In this document: positions 23,516 through 34,658 of the stretch, piece after piece
How the letters are laid out: the number at the start of each line of letters is the position of its first letter
How positions within the stretch are numbered: position 1 is the stretch's first letter
Assembly (NCBI RefSeq): GCF_964204645.1
Contig: NC_134026.1
Span: 2,294,001-2,358,000, forward strand
Source of the DNA: Tubulanus polymorphus
Taxonomy: Eukaryota; Nemertea; Palaeonemertea; Tubulaniformes; Tubulanidae
Reading direction: 5' to 3'
Length of the DNA stretch: 64,000 bases
Program-made: the position numbers and the translations under genes
Notes under the pieces: model-generated
The model's database searches: none
What the model saw: the letters and a program-made list of their open reading frames with translations, nothing else
Told to the model about the DNA's origin: nothing

Positions 23516-26500
23516 ATGGATGTGGAAAGGGCAACTGATATTGCAGTCATATATAATTTCGTATCTTCCCCCACCGAACCAGAGAGCTTGGACAAAGCGA
23601 CCTGGAAATCTCGACGGCAACGACGGCGTTATGGGGTTTGGAAGTTGGCGCTCGTGTTGTTATCTTACATAGGATTCAGTTGTTTTTATGGTTTTATATA
23701 CTCAATACATTCAGCAAATGAACCGGTTAATACAGAAACAACATATCAAGGTATTTGTTTATCATTATGAATATATCGCATTTTTATAACCGGATCGAAA
23801 GACGATAAAGCCCGCCGCACACGTCATAACGTTTGTTTCGCCAAAACAGAAAACGCGTTTTTCACAAAACGTTTTTCGTAAAACGTTTTGCCCGCAAACG
23901 ATAAAACGTTCAACGAACACGGGACGAAAAACGTTTTCGACTACACAAAACGTTTTTCGCAAATCAAGTAGTGCTTGAATCGTGAAAAAGGTTTTTTCAA
24001 GCAATTTTTCAAGGGGAAAAAAAACGTTTTTTCGATGCGGCGGGTTTTAATAAGAATGAATAAATTGCGTTTGTAAACGATATGTTTGTGAGGGCAAGTC
24101 AATCAAATGTCTAACGAATATTTCAAAGAATTAAACATCAAATTCAAGAAAAACTTCGAATTTTCGTAATTAGTTTCGACTACGAGCAATTATCTCAACA
24201 TTCCGAGATGATTGCTCGTAGGTTTTTCAAATTAAATGTAAAATTTGTTTCAGTGCGGATCGTGAAACGTTTTATTCGTTTTATATACAGGTAGAATATT
24301 GTTATCGGATAAATTCAATTGTTCTCCGCGATCGATTGAAGAATTTCCACCAGACTTTTTCACCGAAGAGCAAAGAAAGGCAGGCGGCGTATTCGTGCAT
24401 TTTCTCATCGCGTTCTATATGTGCGGAGCTCTGGCGATTGTCTGTGACGACTATTTCGTCTCCTCTCTGGAGGGAATATGTGAACGTGCGTATAAAGAGA
24501 ATTACATGTTTTCTTGATTTCAACAGATATCACTGAGGAGCTTCTTTATTTAAAAAATCGCATAACAATGCATGATGCGAGATAAGAATGCAATTATCTG
24601 CGCAGTCGGTCACCTTTCCGATTACAAAAATAAAGTTACCTACAGCCCTACATCAAAAAGAATGTCTGACAATTCTGACATTTGCGTAGTCCTCGGTAGA
24701 TTTTGAGAATATGGTGCCATTATCTTTAGAACGAAAAGAGTTTAATACTATCAAGAATTGTACGTCCTCTTTTATGTATATTTCATACTATCATACCCTT
24801 AATTCCTCGTTGTTTGTTAAGATGTTCTCATTGATTGGGATTGTATCGGTTGAATCAAACTAGTGCGCTGTATGTTGTATTCATTAAACTACATTCATAT
24901 TTTCATATTTCAGGAACTAAACTGAAACCTGATGTTGCTGGAGCCACTTTTATGGCAGCTGGGAGTTCAGCTCCAGAATTAGCAACTGCTGTTATAGGTA
25001 AACACTCGATTAGGACAACGACGAATTTATTTGATCGAGTTTACAATATAAAGTTTAATTATGAAAGAATGCATCTATTTTCAGGCGTATTCATAGCAAA
25101 AAGCGATGTTGGTGTCGGTACGATCGTCGGTTCAGCGGTGTTCAACATTTTATGCATTGTTGCTATTTGTGGTCTCTTCGCTGGTGCGGTATGTGTGACA
25201 AAATACGATAATACATTAAAGCACAAATTGAAACTAAAAGAAACAATTTCTATAATTCCCTGGTCGCAAAATCTGATCTTTACCTTTTTAACTGTTTATA
25301 CAGTACGTAATGATAAGCGATAACCTTTTCAACACTCCGGGGATGACGTTTGTCTCTTAGGCCTGATCGCGTGACTTAAACACATAATTCATGCTGATTG
25401 ATTTACAATACTGAAAAATTACTACATGTATCACATCACATTTAGTAAAAATTTTAGTTAATTTAGCCCAAGTATAAATTGTCATTTTCCTGCTAATTTG
25501 TTTAAAACTTTTTTCGTATGATATTCGCAGGTTATACAATTATCGTGGTGGCCTTTATTCAGAGATACATTTTGTTATATGATAAGTGTCGTGGCCCTTA
25601 TTGTTATCATATACGACGAAGAAGTTCATTGGTACGTATTAAAGCTTAATGGACTTTACAGTATTTTGACGAATATTGCATTTGGTGAATAGCTAAAACC
25701 AAGCCAGTGACAGAATTTGTATCTTTATTCGCCGAATTTTGCATTGTGTACCAAAGGATGCGATGCGAAATCAAATGAATTCGCATGAATCAAGCATGCT
25801 ATACACGTAGAACTATTATCGCCGGATTTTTAATCGACGACAATTGCTAATTTCGCCTAGTGTGTCACCAACGTCGAATTAATCGAATATAAATTTGTCG
25901 AAAAAAAAACACATCATTGTGATCATTATCGGCGATTTTATTCGCCTAAATATGTCAATCTTGGTCTCCCGAATTTAATCTCATTAATGATTCGCTGATG
26001 ATATTCGCCCTGTCTGTCGCAAGTTTCACCCAATTATTTCTTATTTTTAGGTATGAGGGGGTGACGTGCCTGGCTTTGTATTTGTTATACATTATCCTGA
26101 TGTATTTCAACACGGGATTGGAACGTTTTATGACGTCACACGTTCGTATGTGTGGTGTGGATTATTCGTACGCTGAACGACGAGTTTCTTCAGAAGAAAA
26201 CACCGAAAGAACGGCTCTGTTATCGAGCGACAAAACTGTAGAAACTGAAACTACGTTCACATATAATATATCAAATCGTTACAAGAATGACTCGTCAACA
26301 GGTAAATTTGGAAAATTTGGAATGTATCTTACAATCGGAAAATTCTAAGAAGAAAAATTAACTTGAAAGTTTATTGATGCCTTGACACCGGCAGCCGGTC
26401 TAGCCCCCGATATATTGATGACGTAGTGCACATCTTTTCAAAAATTAAATAAATATTCAACTTTATCAAAAATAAAATAAGATTTATGAAATATATCTAA

Positions 26501-27712
26501 TTACAAAACAAACGCAAAAATCGATGACGTATAGTGCACATCGAATTCACACTGAACCCATTAGATAACGCATACTAGCTATTAATGTATATGAACATCA
26601 TTGTAACAGTTTTTACGCCGTCAAAAAATCTCCTCGTTTAAAACAACTTTGAGATACAAATATAATGTTCCTTCACCGAAGAACTGGAAAGATGACAGTT
26701 GCATATCTGGAGATAAATTGAATCAGTTTTTTTTGTATTTACTTTCAGCTGATTACAAAGGAGATTTTCGTTCATTCGATGCCGAATTTGAATCGCCGTG
26801 GACGATTCCCGAATCGTTCCTATCCAGATGTTTTTTCGTCAGTATGGCGCCGGTTAATCTATGTCTGTTTATAACGGTTCCCGACTGCCGTCGTCCGGGG
26901 ATTTGGCGACATTTGTTTCTCCTCACATTCACTATGTCGGTAGTTTGGATAGGGGTTTTTTCTTACGTGTTAGTCTGGATGGTGACAGTGATTGGTGATA
27001 CTTTGGGTATACCCGATACAGTAATGGGATTAACGCTGCTAGCAGCCGGCACCAGTGTCCCTGATGCTCTTGCCGGTTTATTCGTGGCTAGAGACGGTAA
27101 GCATGATAATCACCATTAATAAGACATTGTATCCGTGTTGCGACGATAATGAAAAGAGAATCCCACAATTATAACGGAAAAATAAAGTCCAAAAATGTTT
27201 CCTTGAACTAGTAGTTTATTCGATGTTTCGACTGTATTCTAGTGGGATTCTCTTTTTTTCGGCATAATAATAATAACAATAATAATAATACTATTTAACA
27301 ATAATATTCATCTCAATATCAATTACACGTAATATAAAGCTTTTGCAATTATCAAAAAATTATTAGAATACAGACAGTTGAATTTCTTACAGGTCTGGGA
27401 GACATGGCTGTGTCAAACGCGGTTGGCAGCAACATTTTCGACATCTTAGTTTGTCTCGGTTTACCATGGTTTCTACGGACGGTTCTGATAGACCCGAACG
27501 ATATTGTGCCAATAAACAGTTCAGGATTACTTTATTCTTCGATAGCCTTACTTTCAACGGTATTTCTGTTGATTATCGTAGTTATCTTGAATCGATGGAA
27601 AATGGACAAGAAATTGGGCGTTACATTTTTGATAATATACGCAGTGGTGATATCGCTGGCGTGTCTGTTCGAGTTGAACATATTCGGCGATTTTAACCCA
27701 CCTCAATGTTAG
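23516..27712 (+). CDS. K+-dependent Na+/Ca2+ exchanger (SLC24 / NCKX family)
   Basis: Eight exons: 23516-23750, 24291-24485, 24914-24997, 25085-25188, 25531-25631, 26051-26301, 26749-27096, 27393-27712. All are GT-AG and in phase, giving 545 residues. An in-frame TAG at 23510 just before the ATG fixes the start. Order: an N-terminal hydrophobic segment ([17 protein letters not shown]), then [20 protein letters not shown] and the [14 protein letters not shown] segment. The alpha-1 repeat is next ([36 protein letters not shown]). A short acidic cytosolic loop (about residues 265-350) follows, then the alpha-2 repeat ([38 protein letters not shown]). The protein exchanges Na+ for Ca2+ and K+ across a membrane. 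The loop is short, and from memory [16 protein letters not shown] and CLGLPWF look most like the NCKX5 branch; that subfamily call is tentative. Introns 1, 5, 6 and 7 hold several repeats. Confidence 0.95.
23806..24050. mobile_element. Inverted-repeat element related to MITE family B, NCKX intron 1
   Basis: The left end is TAAAGCCCGCCGCACACG. The right end on the minus strand is TTAAAACCCGCCGCATCGA. The ends share the TAAAGCCC...GCACACG pattern of family B, but the 245-bp interior is different. The interior is built from many AAAACGTTTT-like palindromic motifs in both orientations. No ORF is credible. Confidence 0.6.
24180..24221. repeat. Short hairpin in NCKX intron 1
   Basis: CTACGAGCAATTATCTC and GAGATGATTGCTCGTAG form a 17-bp stem with one mismatch around an 8-base loop. 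Weaker pairing (AAATTCAAGAAAAAC with GTTTTTCAAATT) lies outside. It may be a small folded RNA or the core of an old inverted-repeat element. Confidence 0.6.
24914..25188 (+). other. NCKX alpha-1 ion-binding repeat exons
   Basis: Two exons carry the first ion-binding repeat. It has a GSSAPEL core with the acidic residue that coordinates Ca2+ and K+ in this superfamily, and the paired [10 protein letters not shown] helix. Both signatures are intact, which indicates a functional transporter and not a decayed copy. Confidence 0.9.
25705..26023. mobile_element. MITE family D, copy 1, NCKX intron 5
   Basis: About 319 bp with ends reading AGTGACAGAATTTG on plus and CTTGCGACAGACAGGGCGAA on minus. 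Inside are repeated TTCGCC/GGCGAA motifs and an internal block, TTTCGCCTAGTGTGTCACC, that looks like another end. It shares TTCGCCGAATTTTG, GTGTACCAA, CGCCTAAATATGTCAA and end motifs with the copy at 47792-48117. It ends only about 28 bp before the acceptor of NCKX exon 6. Confidence 0.7.
26378..26560 (-). repeat. Dispersed repeat family G, copy 3 (inverted), NCKX intron 6
   Basis: The minus strand reads GATGTGCACTATACGTCATC, then AT-rich sequence, then GATGTGCACTACGTCATCAA and GGGGGCTAGACCGGCTGCCG. These are the same ordered blocks as copies 1 and 2. The TACGTCATC motif is present twice, as in copy 2. Confidence 0.6.
27151..27260. mobile_element. MITE family F, NCKX intron 7
   Basis: GAAAAGAGAATCCCAC at the left and its inverted copy GTGGGATTCTCTTTTTTTC at the right bound 110 bp. 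There is no ORF. It is followed at 27264-27291 by an AAT-type microsatellite. Confidence 0.65.
27264..27291. repeat. AAT trinucleotide microsatellite
   Basis: A run of ATA/AAT triplets with one AAC interruption, directly after MITE F. Confidence 0.85.
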
Positions 27713-30700
27713 CATCGTTCTCCACCACATCCCGACGACATGAGTTAAGTTTGAAATTCAGCAGCTGCGCCCGTACAATTTCTTTTTGGAACTGGATTTA
27801 TCAAATGTATTCAACGTTATCTTGTTCATTGAACATGTATATCACATATATAAAAGTCTCCGGTTAATGTATTGTGTTATTTTGAATATAGTTTAGAACA
27901 ACAATTCTGTTTTGATCGTTAGTATTTTTGAGCATCTACAGGTCTTACAAAAAGGATTCGATTCGTCACAACAAGAATTATTAAAGAAACTATTTATTGC
28001 TTTTAGGGTTAAATTCTTTCTTTGAACAGCGAGTGAAATATATCTCCGATTCAAATCTTGATAGATGGCGAAACAAGCGCAATACATCCATGAAGCTGAA
28101 ACGCTCGCCCATCAAGGGATTGGTTTAAGGTTAAATGTTAATCTAAAACAGTGTTCCTGATAGATAAACTCAGTGATTACTGTGAAAAGTTCGCCAACTG
28201 AAATTGGTTCCACTCTCATATCCGAGGCTATCCACGATCGTGAGGTTTCTCGCGTTTCGACGATGTTAATAAGATGTAATTCTGTACCAGTTTTTATCAC
28301 GTCGTTTGACGGCGCAGACTGTCGTCTCCTCAAGGCCACAGCGACACACGCCTGCTTACTCGTAGACTTTAGTCTAATGTTAGTCTAGTGTTTTTGAAAA
28401 AAAAGAACTGCTGGCGCGACAATCTAACGAGCACGATAAATCTAAGATATGTTCGCTAAAACGTTAAGACGTGGGATATAATAAGCATTTTACGATACGT
28501 ACGTATCTGAAATAAAATCTTTGTCGATAGGGAGCAGTATTAATGTATCAATAACAAAGACACATTACCTGCGATTCTCATCCATCAGTCCTTATCAATA
28601 TCATTATGACATCACAGTTAATAATGTCTCGGGATAGTTTCCATGGGGTGATATTTCTTATACAACATTCAAAGATCAAAAAAAAAGTTTTAAAAAAATC
28701 TTTAGCTGTCATAGTAAACCGTGGGTTTAAAATAAAGTCATCGTCGTTTCGTTCGCCGTTTCATTTACTATTATCGATGTCCACGCGCTGATGTTGCGGT
28801 GTCAACACAGACCTTCCTGTGCGCTCTTTAGAACGCCAGATTTTTGATCGATAGTGTCCCGTTCTCGCGTATGAGAACATGTGGCGGATGTGACAATGGA
28901 AACGTCGTAGGCGTGATTCGTGATTAAGTCGATGAACTAAATGAAAAATTTCTCTGGAAACTGGAGCGTAGAATAATTAAAAATATAGCTGCAAAGCAGC
29001 GATAACGGGTTTTCTGGATGCATGTGATCGAAAGGAAAAATTAATTACCGGGTATTCGATGGAAAAAATGAAATGAGATGATTTGGATATTATCGGAGCA
29101 ATCCTCTTTCTGGTTGAATGGTCATACCCCAGTATAGTCCCCCGTGATTTGGAAATTCTCGGAGCCCTCCTTTATTTACTTACTAAATGACGTCACAAAC
29201 TGTTATTTCGCCGGTGCTTGTTGTCTAACAATTCAATTCAATTCTTTATTTACAGTAACCTAATAAGTAATTTTAAGTTTCAAATAGGATGGAAAGTACA
29301 TTCAGACAATCTGTTGGTTCAGAGAGACCGTTATTGAAGTATCAATTTATACATTTCGTTTCGAAGCTGTCAGATGCCGAATCTGAATGAAGATGAATTT
29401 TATTTGACGAAATCGGCGGAAAATATATAATAATAATAATCAACAGAATTTCAAGAGGGTTTTCGACGAAAGTCAGAAAACCCTAAAAATTCGGTTGAAG
29501 CGGATGTAATGTCTAGCGTATCGTCTGCGTATACAATAGTATTCAATGTCTCGTAAATTGTCTTGTATATGTGTCTGTTTTGTAAACGGATAGAATATGC
29601 ACGTGGCTTTGGTCGTGGGTGGATGTTCTAAGAACAAGCCATTAAGTATTCAAGTTGCTTTTATACCCCGAGGAGTGAAAACCGCTATTTTTTATGCTGT
29701 CAAGAAATTCTTTGTACTCGTGTTTGATATCTTTAAAACGGTGACATCTTTTTCCTCTAGCATTTCCAGGTTACCGTCCAAAATCAAACGAAGGCAAAGA
29801 CATTTGATATTTATCGAGTCGGCAGTCCGTTGATCTTTTAAAATCGCGTAGGTTGTGGATTTAATCAGCTTCGTATATCTATGCAGTTGATGGAAGACAC
29901 GAGTACGCATACCCTCGCGGGATCTGCGGGCTGAATATTCCGTCGTTCAAAGAACATCCATTAAGTCGACGTGAAACTTTCCTTTCGGTGGCTCGAAAAA
30001 TCCAAACGTATCCAGTATCAGTTACTCGTTTAGCCGCTAACTAGCGAGAGGAGAACACGTAATTAATCAGTAGTGATTTGAATTATATATCAGAACCCTG
30101 CGGTGGGATTTGGTCGCAGTATCATACTAAAGTAAAAAAGGCGTTCAGTATAATACGGGATCCCCGGGATACGAAGTAAAGCCAATTGATCTCTTATTAT
30201 CATCCACAGCGATATATACTGAGGATACCTTTCTATCGTGCGCCGGGAGCCTGACCATACTCACTATCGTGCTACAAATGCCATACGTTTATCGTACATG
30301 ATCTGAGCGTTAATTGAAAGACAACGCCAAGCGACAGAGCTTTGATTTCTGAACCTCCAGAATCTAGTTCTATATCTACGTAAATGTACGCTCGATACTG
30401 GTATTATCGGGTCACTCTCGTGTCAAGAGATACATTACCTGTCCCTGAGGTAGTAGTTCATGTCAATGGACGTATATGCACCACGAGTCTATTGATGATA
30501 CGAGATGTCGCCGAAATCAATCACTCGACCTCTAGCTAATGAAGAGAACTGAATTACCAGTTACTGTGACTTGGTCCAGACATAAAGTCTTTTCATGTAC
30601 CCTTGGTCCGGACTTGGAGTAATCACAAGGCCCAGATGGCATTAGGCCGAAAACTGCAAACAACATGTACCACTACATTTCGATGTTAATATTTTTATTA

Positions 30701-33606
30701 TTTTATGAAGTTATTACATTCATGATAATATAATCTGTAATGTGCAACGTCACCTATTCAAATGGCTCTATTTCACAACAACGGGTAATCATCACGCGAA
30801 ACAAGCAATCTGCCTCGATAACTTAATAAGCGTGTGTGCCACTCTTTAACAGCCAACATGAATTAAAATCAACAATCTAGAATCACAAATTTTCATAATA
30901 CGCATGTCATAAGCATTCAATACTCAAGCAACGAATTGAGAATATTGGATGCGAAATGAATATATACCGGTAATCATTTTCCATTCACATAACTTTGCAT
31001 CAGAACAAAAGAAAGTTGGGAAGCTTTCTTTGAATCTCTAAAACCTTTTGCACAAGACATCACATTGACTCATTGTGTAAGTTTTTCAAAAAACTCCCTG
31101 GCTGACATTGGCCACTGAAATGGCGATAAACCAAGCAACTTTTGAGTACTTTAAAGTTCATAAAAGGTAATTACTGTTAGCTCATCAACGCTGTATACAA
31201 AACCAATAGAAGCCCCACAACGTATAAAAACAACAGATCGCTTCATTGTACCTGTGATGCTGGACGAAACTTAATGGTCCAGAACTCGGTTTTCAAATTG
31301 TGGCACTTCTTCGCCCTAGATTTCATTTAACGTGTGTTATTCTGATTTTCAGGAAATCATTCAGGATCTTTCGGTAACTGAGGAGTTCAGAATCAATCAG
31401 AATGCTAATATACGTGAATGCATGTAATCTACTCGTATACAATGTAAATACAGCGACTGATTATTATTCACATAATAATTACATTTATACATATATTTAT
31501 ACGTATATGATACCTTCACCATCCCCTTTACTGGCCACGTGAATAAATCGATGATGTAAACCATTTATTGATGAGCTGATAGAGGAATATTATTTTACCA
31601 CAGAATGGATGAATGTATAAGCATGTAACTGATGAAAACGAAAGCTTACTCATTCGCCTTCACAAGAGGAAATCTGGTGAACGCAAATATATCGAAATGA
31701 TATAAGGTCTTTTTTATCTATTTGTTATCTTGACATATCGTTACATCATTTACGTATAAACTAGAGTTGAAACCGTTTATAAGATAAACTTTCATTGAGC
31801 TTTGAGCGTTTCTGTCTTCAAAACAGAAAACCTAAAATACGAAATCGTAAATCAAATGGTGTTTGGTCTTTTTGGTTAATGTATGTCATAAAAACAATAA
31901 TTAAAACCAGACCTAGAACCAGCCTAAGATCTGTGCTACAAAATCAGAGCAATTATCAAGCAATTGGAGTCAGTTTGTAATCGGGTATATGATGACGGAC
32001 ACTGAACCGAATGATGTATAAAACAAACGAATAATTTTCACGTTTTTTTTTTACATGATACTATGTAATCTTAAAACGAAATTCGTTTAAGAGTCAATGT
32101 TAACACTGATCTATACAGAAGAGGTACAGTGGCGACCAGCGCTTGAATCTGGAAAAACACATGACAACGTTTTCCCGTATAGATTTCATAACGATTATTA
32201 AGAAATATATCATATTACCATAATGATGATAATAGTATAATGATAATAATAGTGATAATAATAATAATAATAATGTACAATATAGATATGAATTTTATAT
32301 CGTTAGATTAGGATTAGGTAATATAAACAATGTATAAGTGTTGTATTTATTTCCTGATGATTAAACATCTATCTATAAAACATATTTCATTATATGTATA
32401 GAGTTTTATTACCAAGAGTGAAGTAGTATGAGGTCGATGGTCTTTCTTACTTTGGTTATTCATCCCTTGTTTGTGTTTTCAAAAATCTTAGTGACGTCGT
32501 CGACAAAAGCCATCATCTTCGATTCCCCGAGAATCGTTATGACGTATTTGAGTAAAATTTATGAGAAGGAAAAGGGTTGAATGTTAGATATCGATGTTAC
32601 CCTGCCTATGATATTGTTAACATAATCTTAATAACATTGTAAACGATGTATATATATGAAAGTAGCAAATCGGGAAGGGACGTCTTTCAGAAAGGAAATG
32701 AAGCGCATTCTATTAAGAAATGGCTTCGGAATTATATCCTCAAGACTTGCATATTCATATACGACCGCAATATCTTTAGACATTTTGTATAATGTTGAAT
32801 CAACGATAGAACTCGCATTATGGTAATCATTAATTTGAATGATGACACGTCCGAGATTTCATCGACGTATCCATGCAGAAACTACGCTTTTACGTAATAC
32901 AATTTTACAAAAAAAAGATGATTGCGAAACACAAATCAAAAATAACGGATATTGTAAAACCAGGAACCTGTATCGTTAATAGCGGTAACCAGACGATACA
33001 ACTCAGTGGTTACTGTTTATATCATCGTTTTTTTACTCGTGAACTGGTTAGCAATTAATTCTTGAAACTTTCGTCTGTATCTTGATTATCACTATTGACG
33101 TCAATTAAACTATTTTCGCCGGTTAAAATCACACGCAAGACTCAGCAGTTTAAATCGACAACAGCTTTATCTTTTGTCTGTCCCTTCGTAAAAGAAAATC
33201 CCCGACAAAAATAACGCAAAAACTATTCCTAGATATATATTTATATATATACTGGGCGGCGTAAAATAACGATCCATTGTCCAGGTTTTTGCCTCAGTCT
33301 CTGGTTGCGTAAAATAGTCTAGTTATAATTGCAAAACTATATGAGATTGTTCACAAACCTTCCGCTTGAACAGTAGTAACAAGCATACTTTATCGCGCGA
33401 TATCCTCGATACCGATTTCCGCAAAAAGGGAATCTCAACGAACGGTTTCCTATCGCAATATCAAACATCATTTCAATTCACAGATAATCAACATGTGCCT
33501 TCTGTAACGGTTGAATTTGAGAAGTCCCAAATTTAAAAAGATAGCAGCAGTATGAACGCTGTATCTATCACGGTACGGTAATCAACTACAATTTCACCTT
33601 CCACAA
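27713..33606. other. Intergenic, no gene recognised between NCKX and DIRAS
   Basis: No supportable ORF in either strand; the longest frames are about 80 residues and unlike any family I know. The first few hundred bases are probably the NCKX 3' untranslated region, without a clear AATAAA close to the stop. The last few hundred should include the 3' untranslated region of the minus-strand DIRAS gene. An 11-base let-7-like match at 30446 does not sit in a hairpin. Confidence 0.45.
32220..32276. repeat. Imperfect ATA/GATA microsatellite
   Basis: A run of ATAATGATGATAATAGT-like units ending in perfect AAT triplets. Low-complexity sequence only. Confidence 0.75.
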
Positions 33607-34203
33607 TCACATCAGTAAACACTTTCCCTTTAACTTTTCCTTACGTTTTTGCGACTTCGATTTCTTAGTTTCGAGCTGTAAACTCATTGTTCGTCGTTTT
33701 TCGAGCTGTAAAAGTTCTTGAAATAGTTCTTTCACGTTGTGATTCGTTTTGGCAGAAGTTTCAAGGAAGGCACATGACCACATTTTGGCGCATTCTTTGC
33801 CGAGTTGAGTCGCCACTTCGCGAGCTGATTCGTCGCATTTGTTTCCGACGAGCATGATTGGAATGCTATCAACGTCACCTTTAATTTCGATAATTTCTTG
33901 ATAAATTGGCTTAAGTTCCTCCAACGATTGTCGGCTAGTGATGGAGTAAACCAGGATGAACGCGTGTCCCTTTGATATAGATAGTCTTTGCATTGCAGGA
34001 AACTGATGACTTCCAGTTGTGTCCGTGATTTGCAACGTGCAAACTTGTTTATTACAACTTATCACCTGTCGATAAGTGTCTTCAATAGTTGGAATATAAC
34101 TTTCACGGAATGTTCCTCGGACGAATCGAAGTACAAGTGAGCTTTTACCGACGCCACCGGCCCCAAAAACGACCACTCTATAGTCGTTACTTTGTTCCGG
34201 CAT
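33607..34203 (-). CDS. DIRAS: DIRAS-type (distinct Ras subgroup) small GTPase, 198 aa
   Basis: A complete single coding exon of 198 residues, close to the usual DIRAS1/2 length. P-loop GAGGVGKS, effector loop [10 protein letters not shown], switch [22 protein letters not shown] base-binding motif, ETSAK motif, a polybasic tail ([15 protein letters not shown]) and the prenylation box CLLM are all present. DIRAS proteins carry Ser in place of the catalytic Gln of Ras (DTTGS here), so GTP hydrolysis is expected to be slow and the protein mostly GTP-bound. It should be anchored to the plasma membrane. The exon opens at 34236 after a TTTACAG acceptor with about 33 bp of 5' untranslated sequence; upstream exons were not found. 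The frame stays open through the acceptor into the adjoining (GGTT)n array, so a naive ORF call adds a false repetitive N-terminus. Which DIRAS paralogue it is cannot be said. Confidence 0.96.
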   Translation of the reverse strand: MPEQSNDYRVVVFGAGGVGKSSLVLRFVRGTFRESYIPTIEDTYRQVISCNKQVCTLQITDTTGSHQFPAMQRLSISKGHAFILVYSITSRQSLEELKPIYQEIIEIKGDVDSIPIMLVGNKCDESAREVATQLGKECAKMWSCAFLETSAKTNHNVKELFQELLQLEKRRTMSLQLETKKSKSQKRKEKLKGKCLLM

Positions 34204-34313
34204 GACGCGAAGTCGAATCGAACGGTCCTTCTGGATCTGTAAAGATAAAAGTAGAATAATACAATACAAACTTCTAATCAACTGAAGTTGCTGCTTGCAA
34301 CACACACCACGCC

Positions 34314-34658
34314 CCAACCAACCAACCAACCAACCAACCAACCAACCAACCAACCAACCAACCAACCAACCAACCAACCAACCAACCAACCAACCAACCA
34401 ACCAACCAACCAACCAACCAACCAACCAACCAACCAACCAACCAACCAACCAACCAACCAACCAACCAACCAACCAACCAACCAACCAACCAACCAACCA
34501 ACCAACCAACCAACCAACCAACCAACCAACCAACCAACCAACCAACCAACCAACCAACCAACCAACCAACCAACCAACCAACCAACCAACCAACCAACCA
34601 ACCAACCAACCAACCAACCAACCAACCAACCAACCAACCAACCAACCAACCAACCAAC
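34314..34658. repeat. 345-bp uninterrupted (AACC)n / (GGTT)n tetranucleotide array
   Basis: About 86 copies of CCAA with no interruption visible. The minus strand, which is the sense strand of the DIRAS gene, reads GGTT repeated. It lies in the DIRAS intron about 75 bp upstream of the coding-exon acceptor. A tetramer array has no stop codon in any frame, so it creates long WLVG (minus) and TNQP (plus) frames in several registers; none is a protein. Consecutive GG pairs spaced by TT can in principle form two-layer G-quadruplexes. The length in the assembly may differ from the true length. Confidence 0.97.

Larger units (their letters stand above)
26990..27470 (+). other. NCKX alpha-2 ion-binding repeat exons
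   Basis: The end of exon 7 and start of exon 8 encode GTSVPDAL and [15 protein letters not shown], the inverted partner of alpha-1 carrying the second acidic coordinating residue. The intron between 27097 and 27392 splits the repeat after VARDG and contains a 110-bp inverted-repeat element. Confidence 0.9.

Noticed and set aside
30446-30456. TGAGGTAGTAG, identical to the first 11 bases of let-7
   Set aside because: The following bases diverge from let-7 and no complementary arm lies within about 100 bases on either side, so no hairpin precursor is possible.
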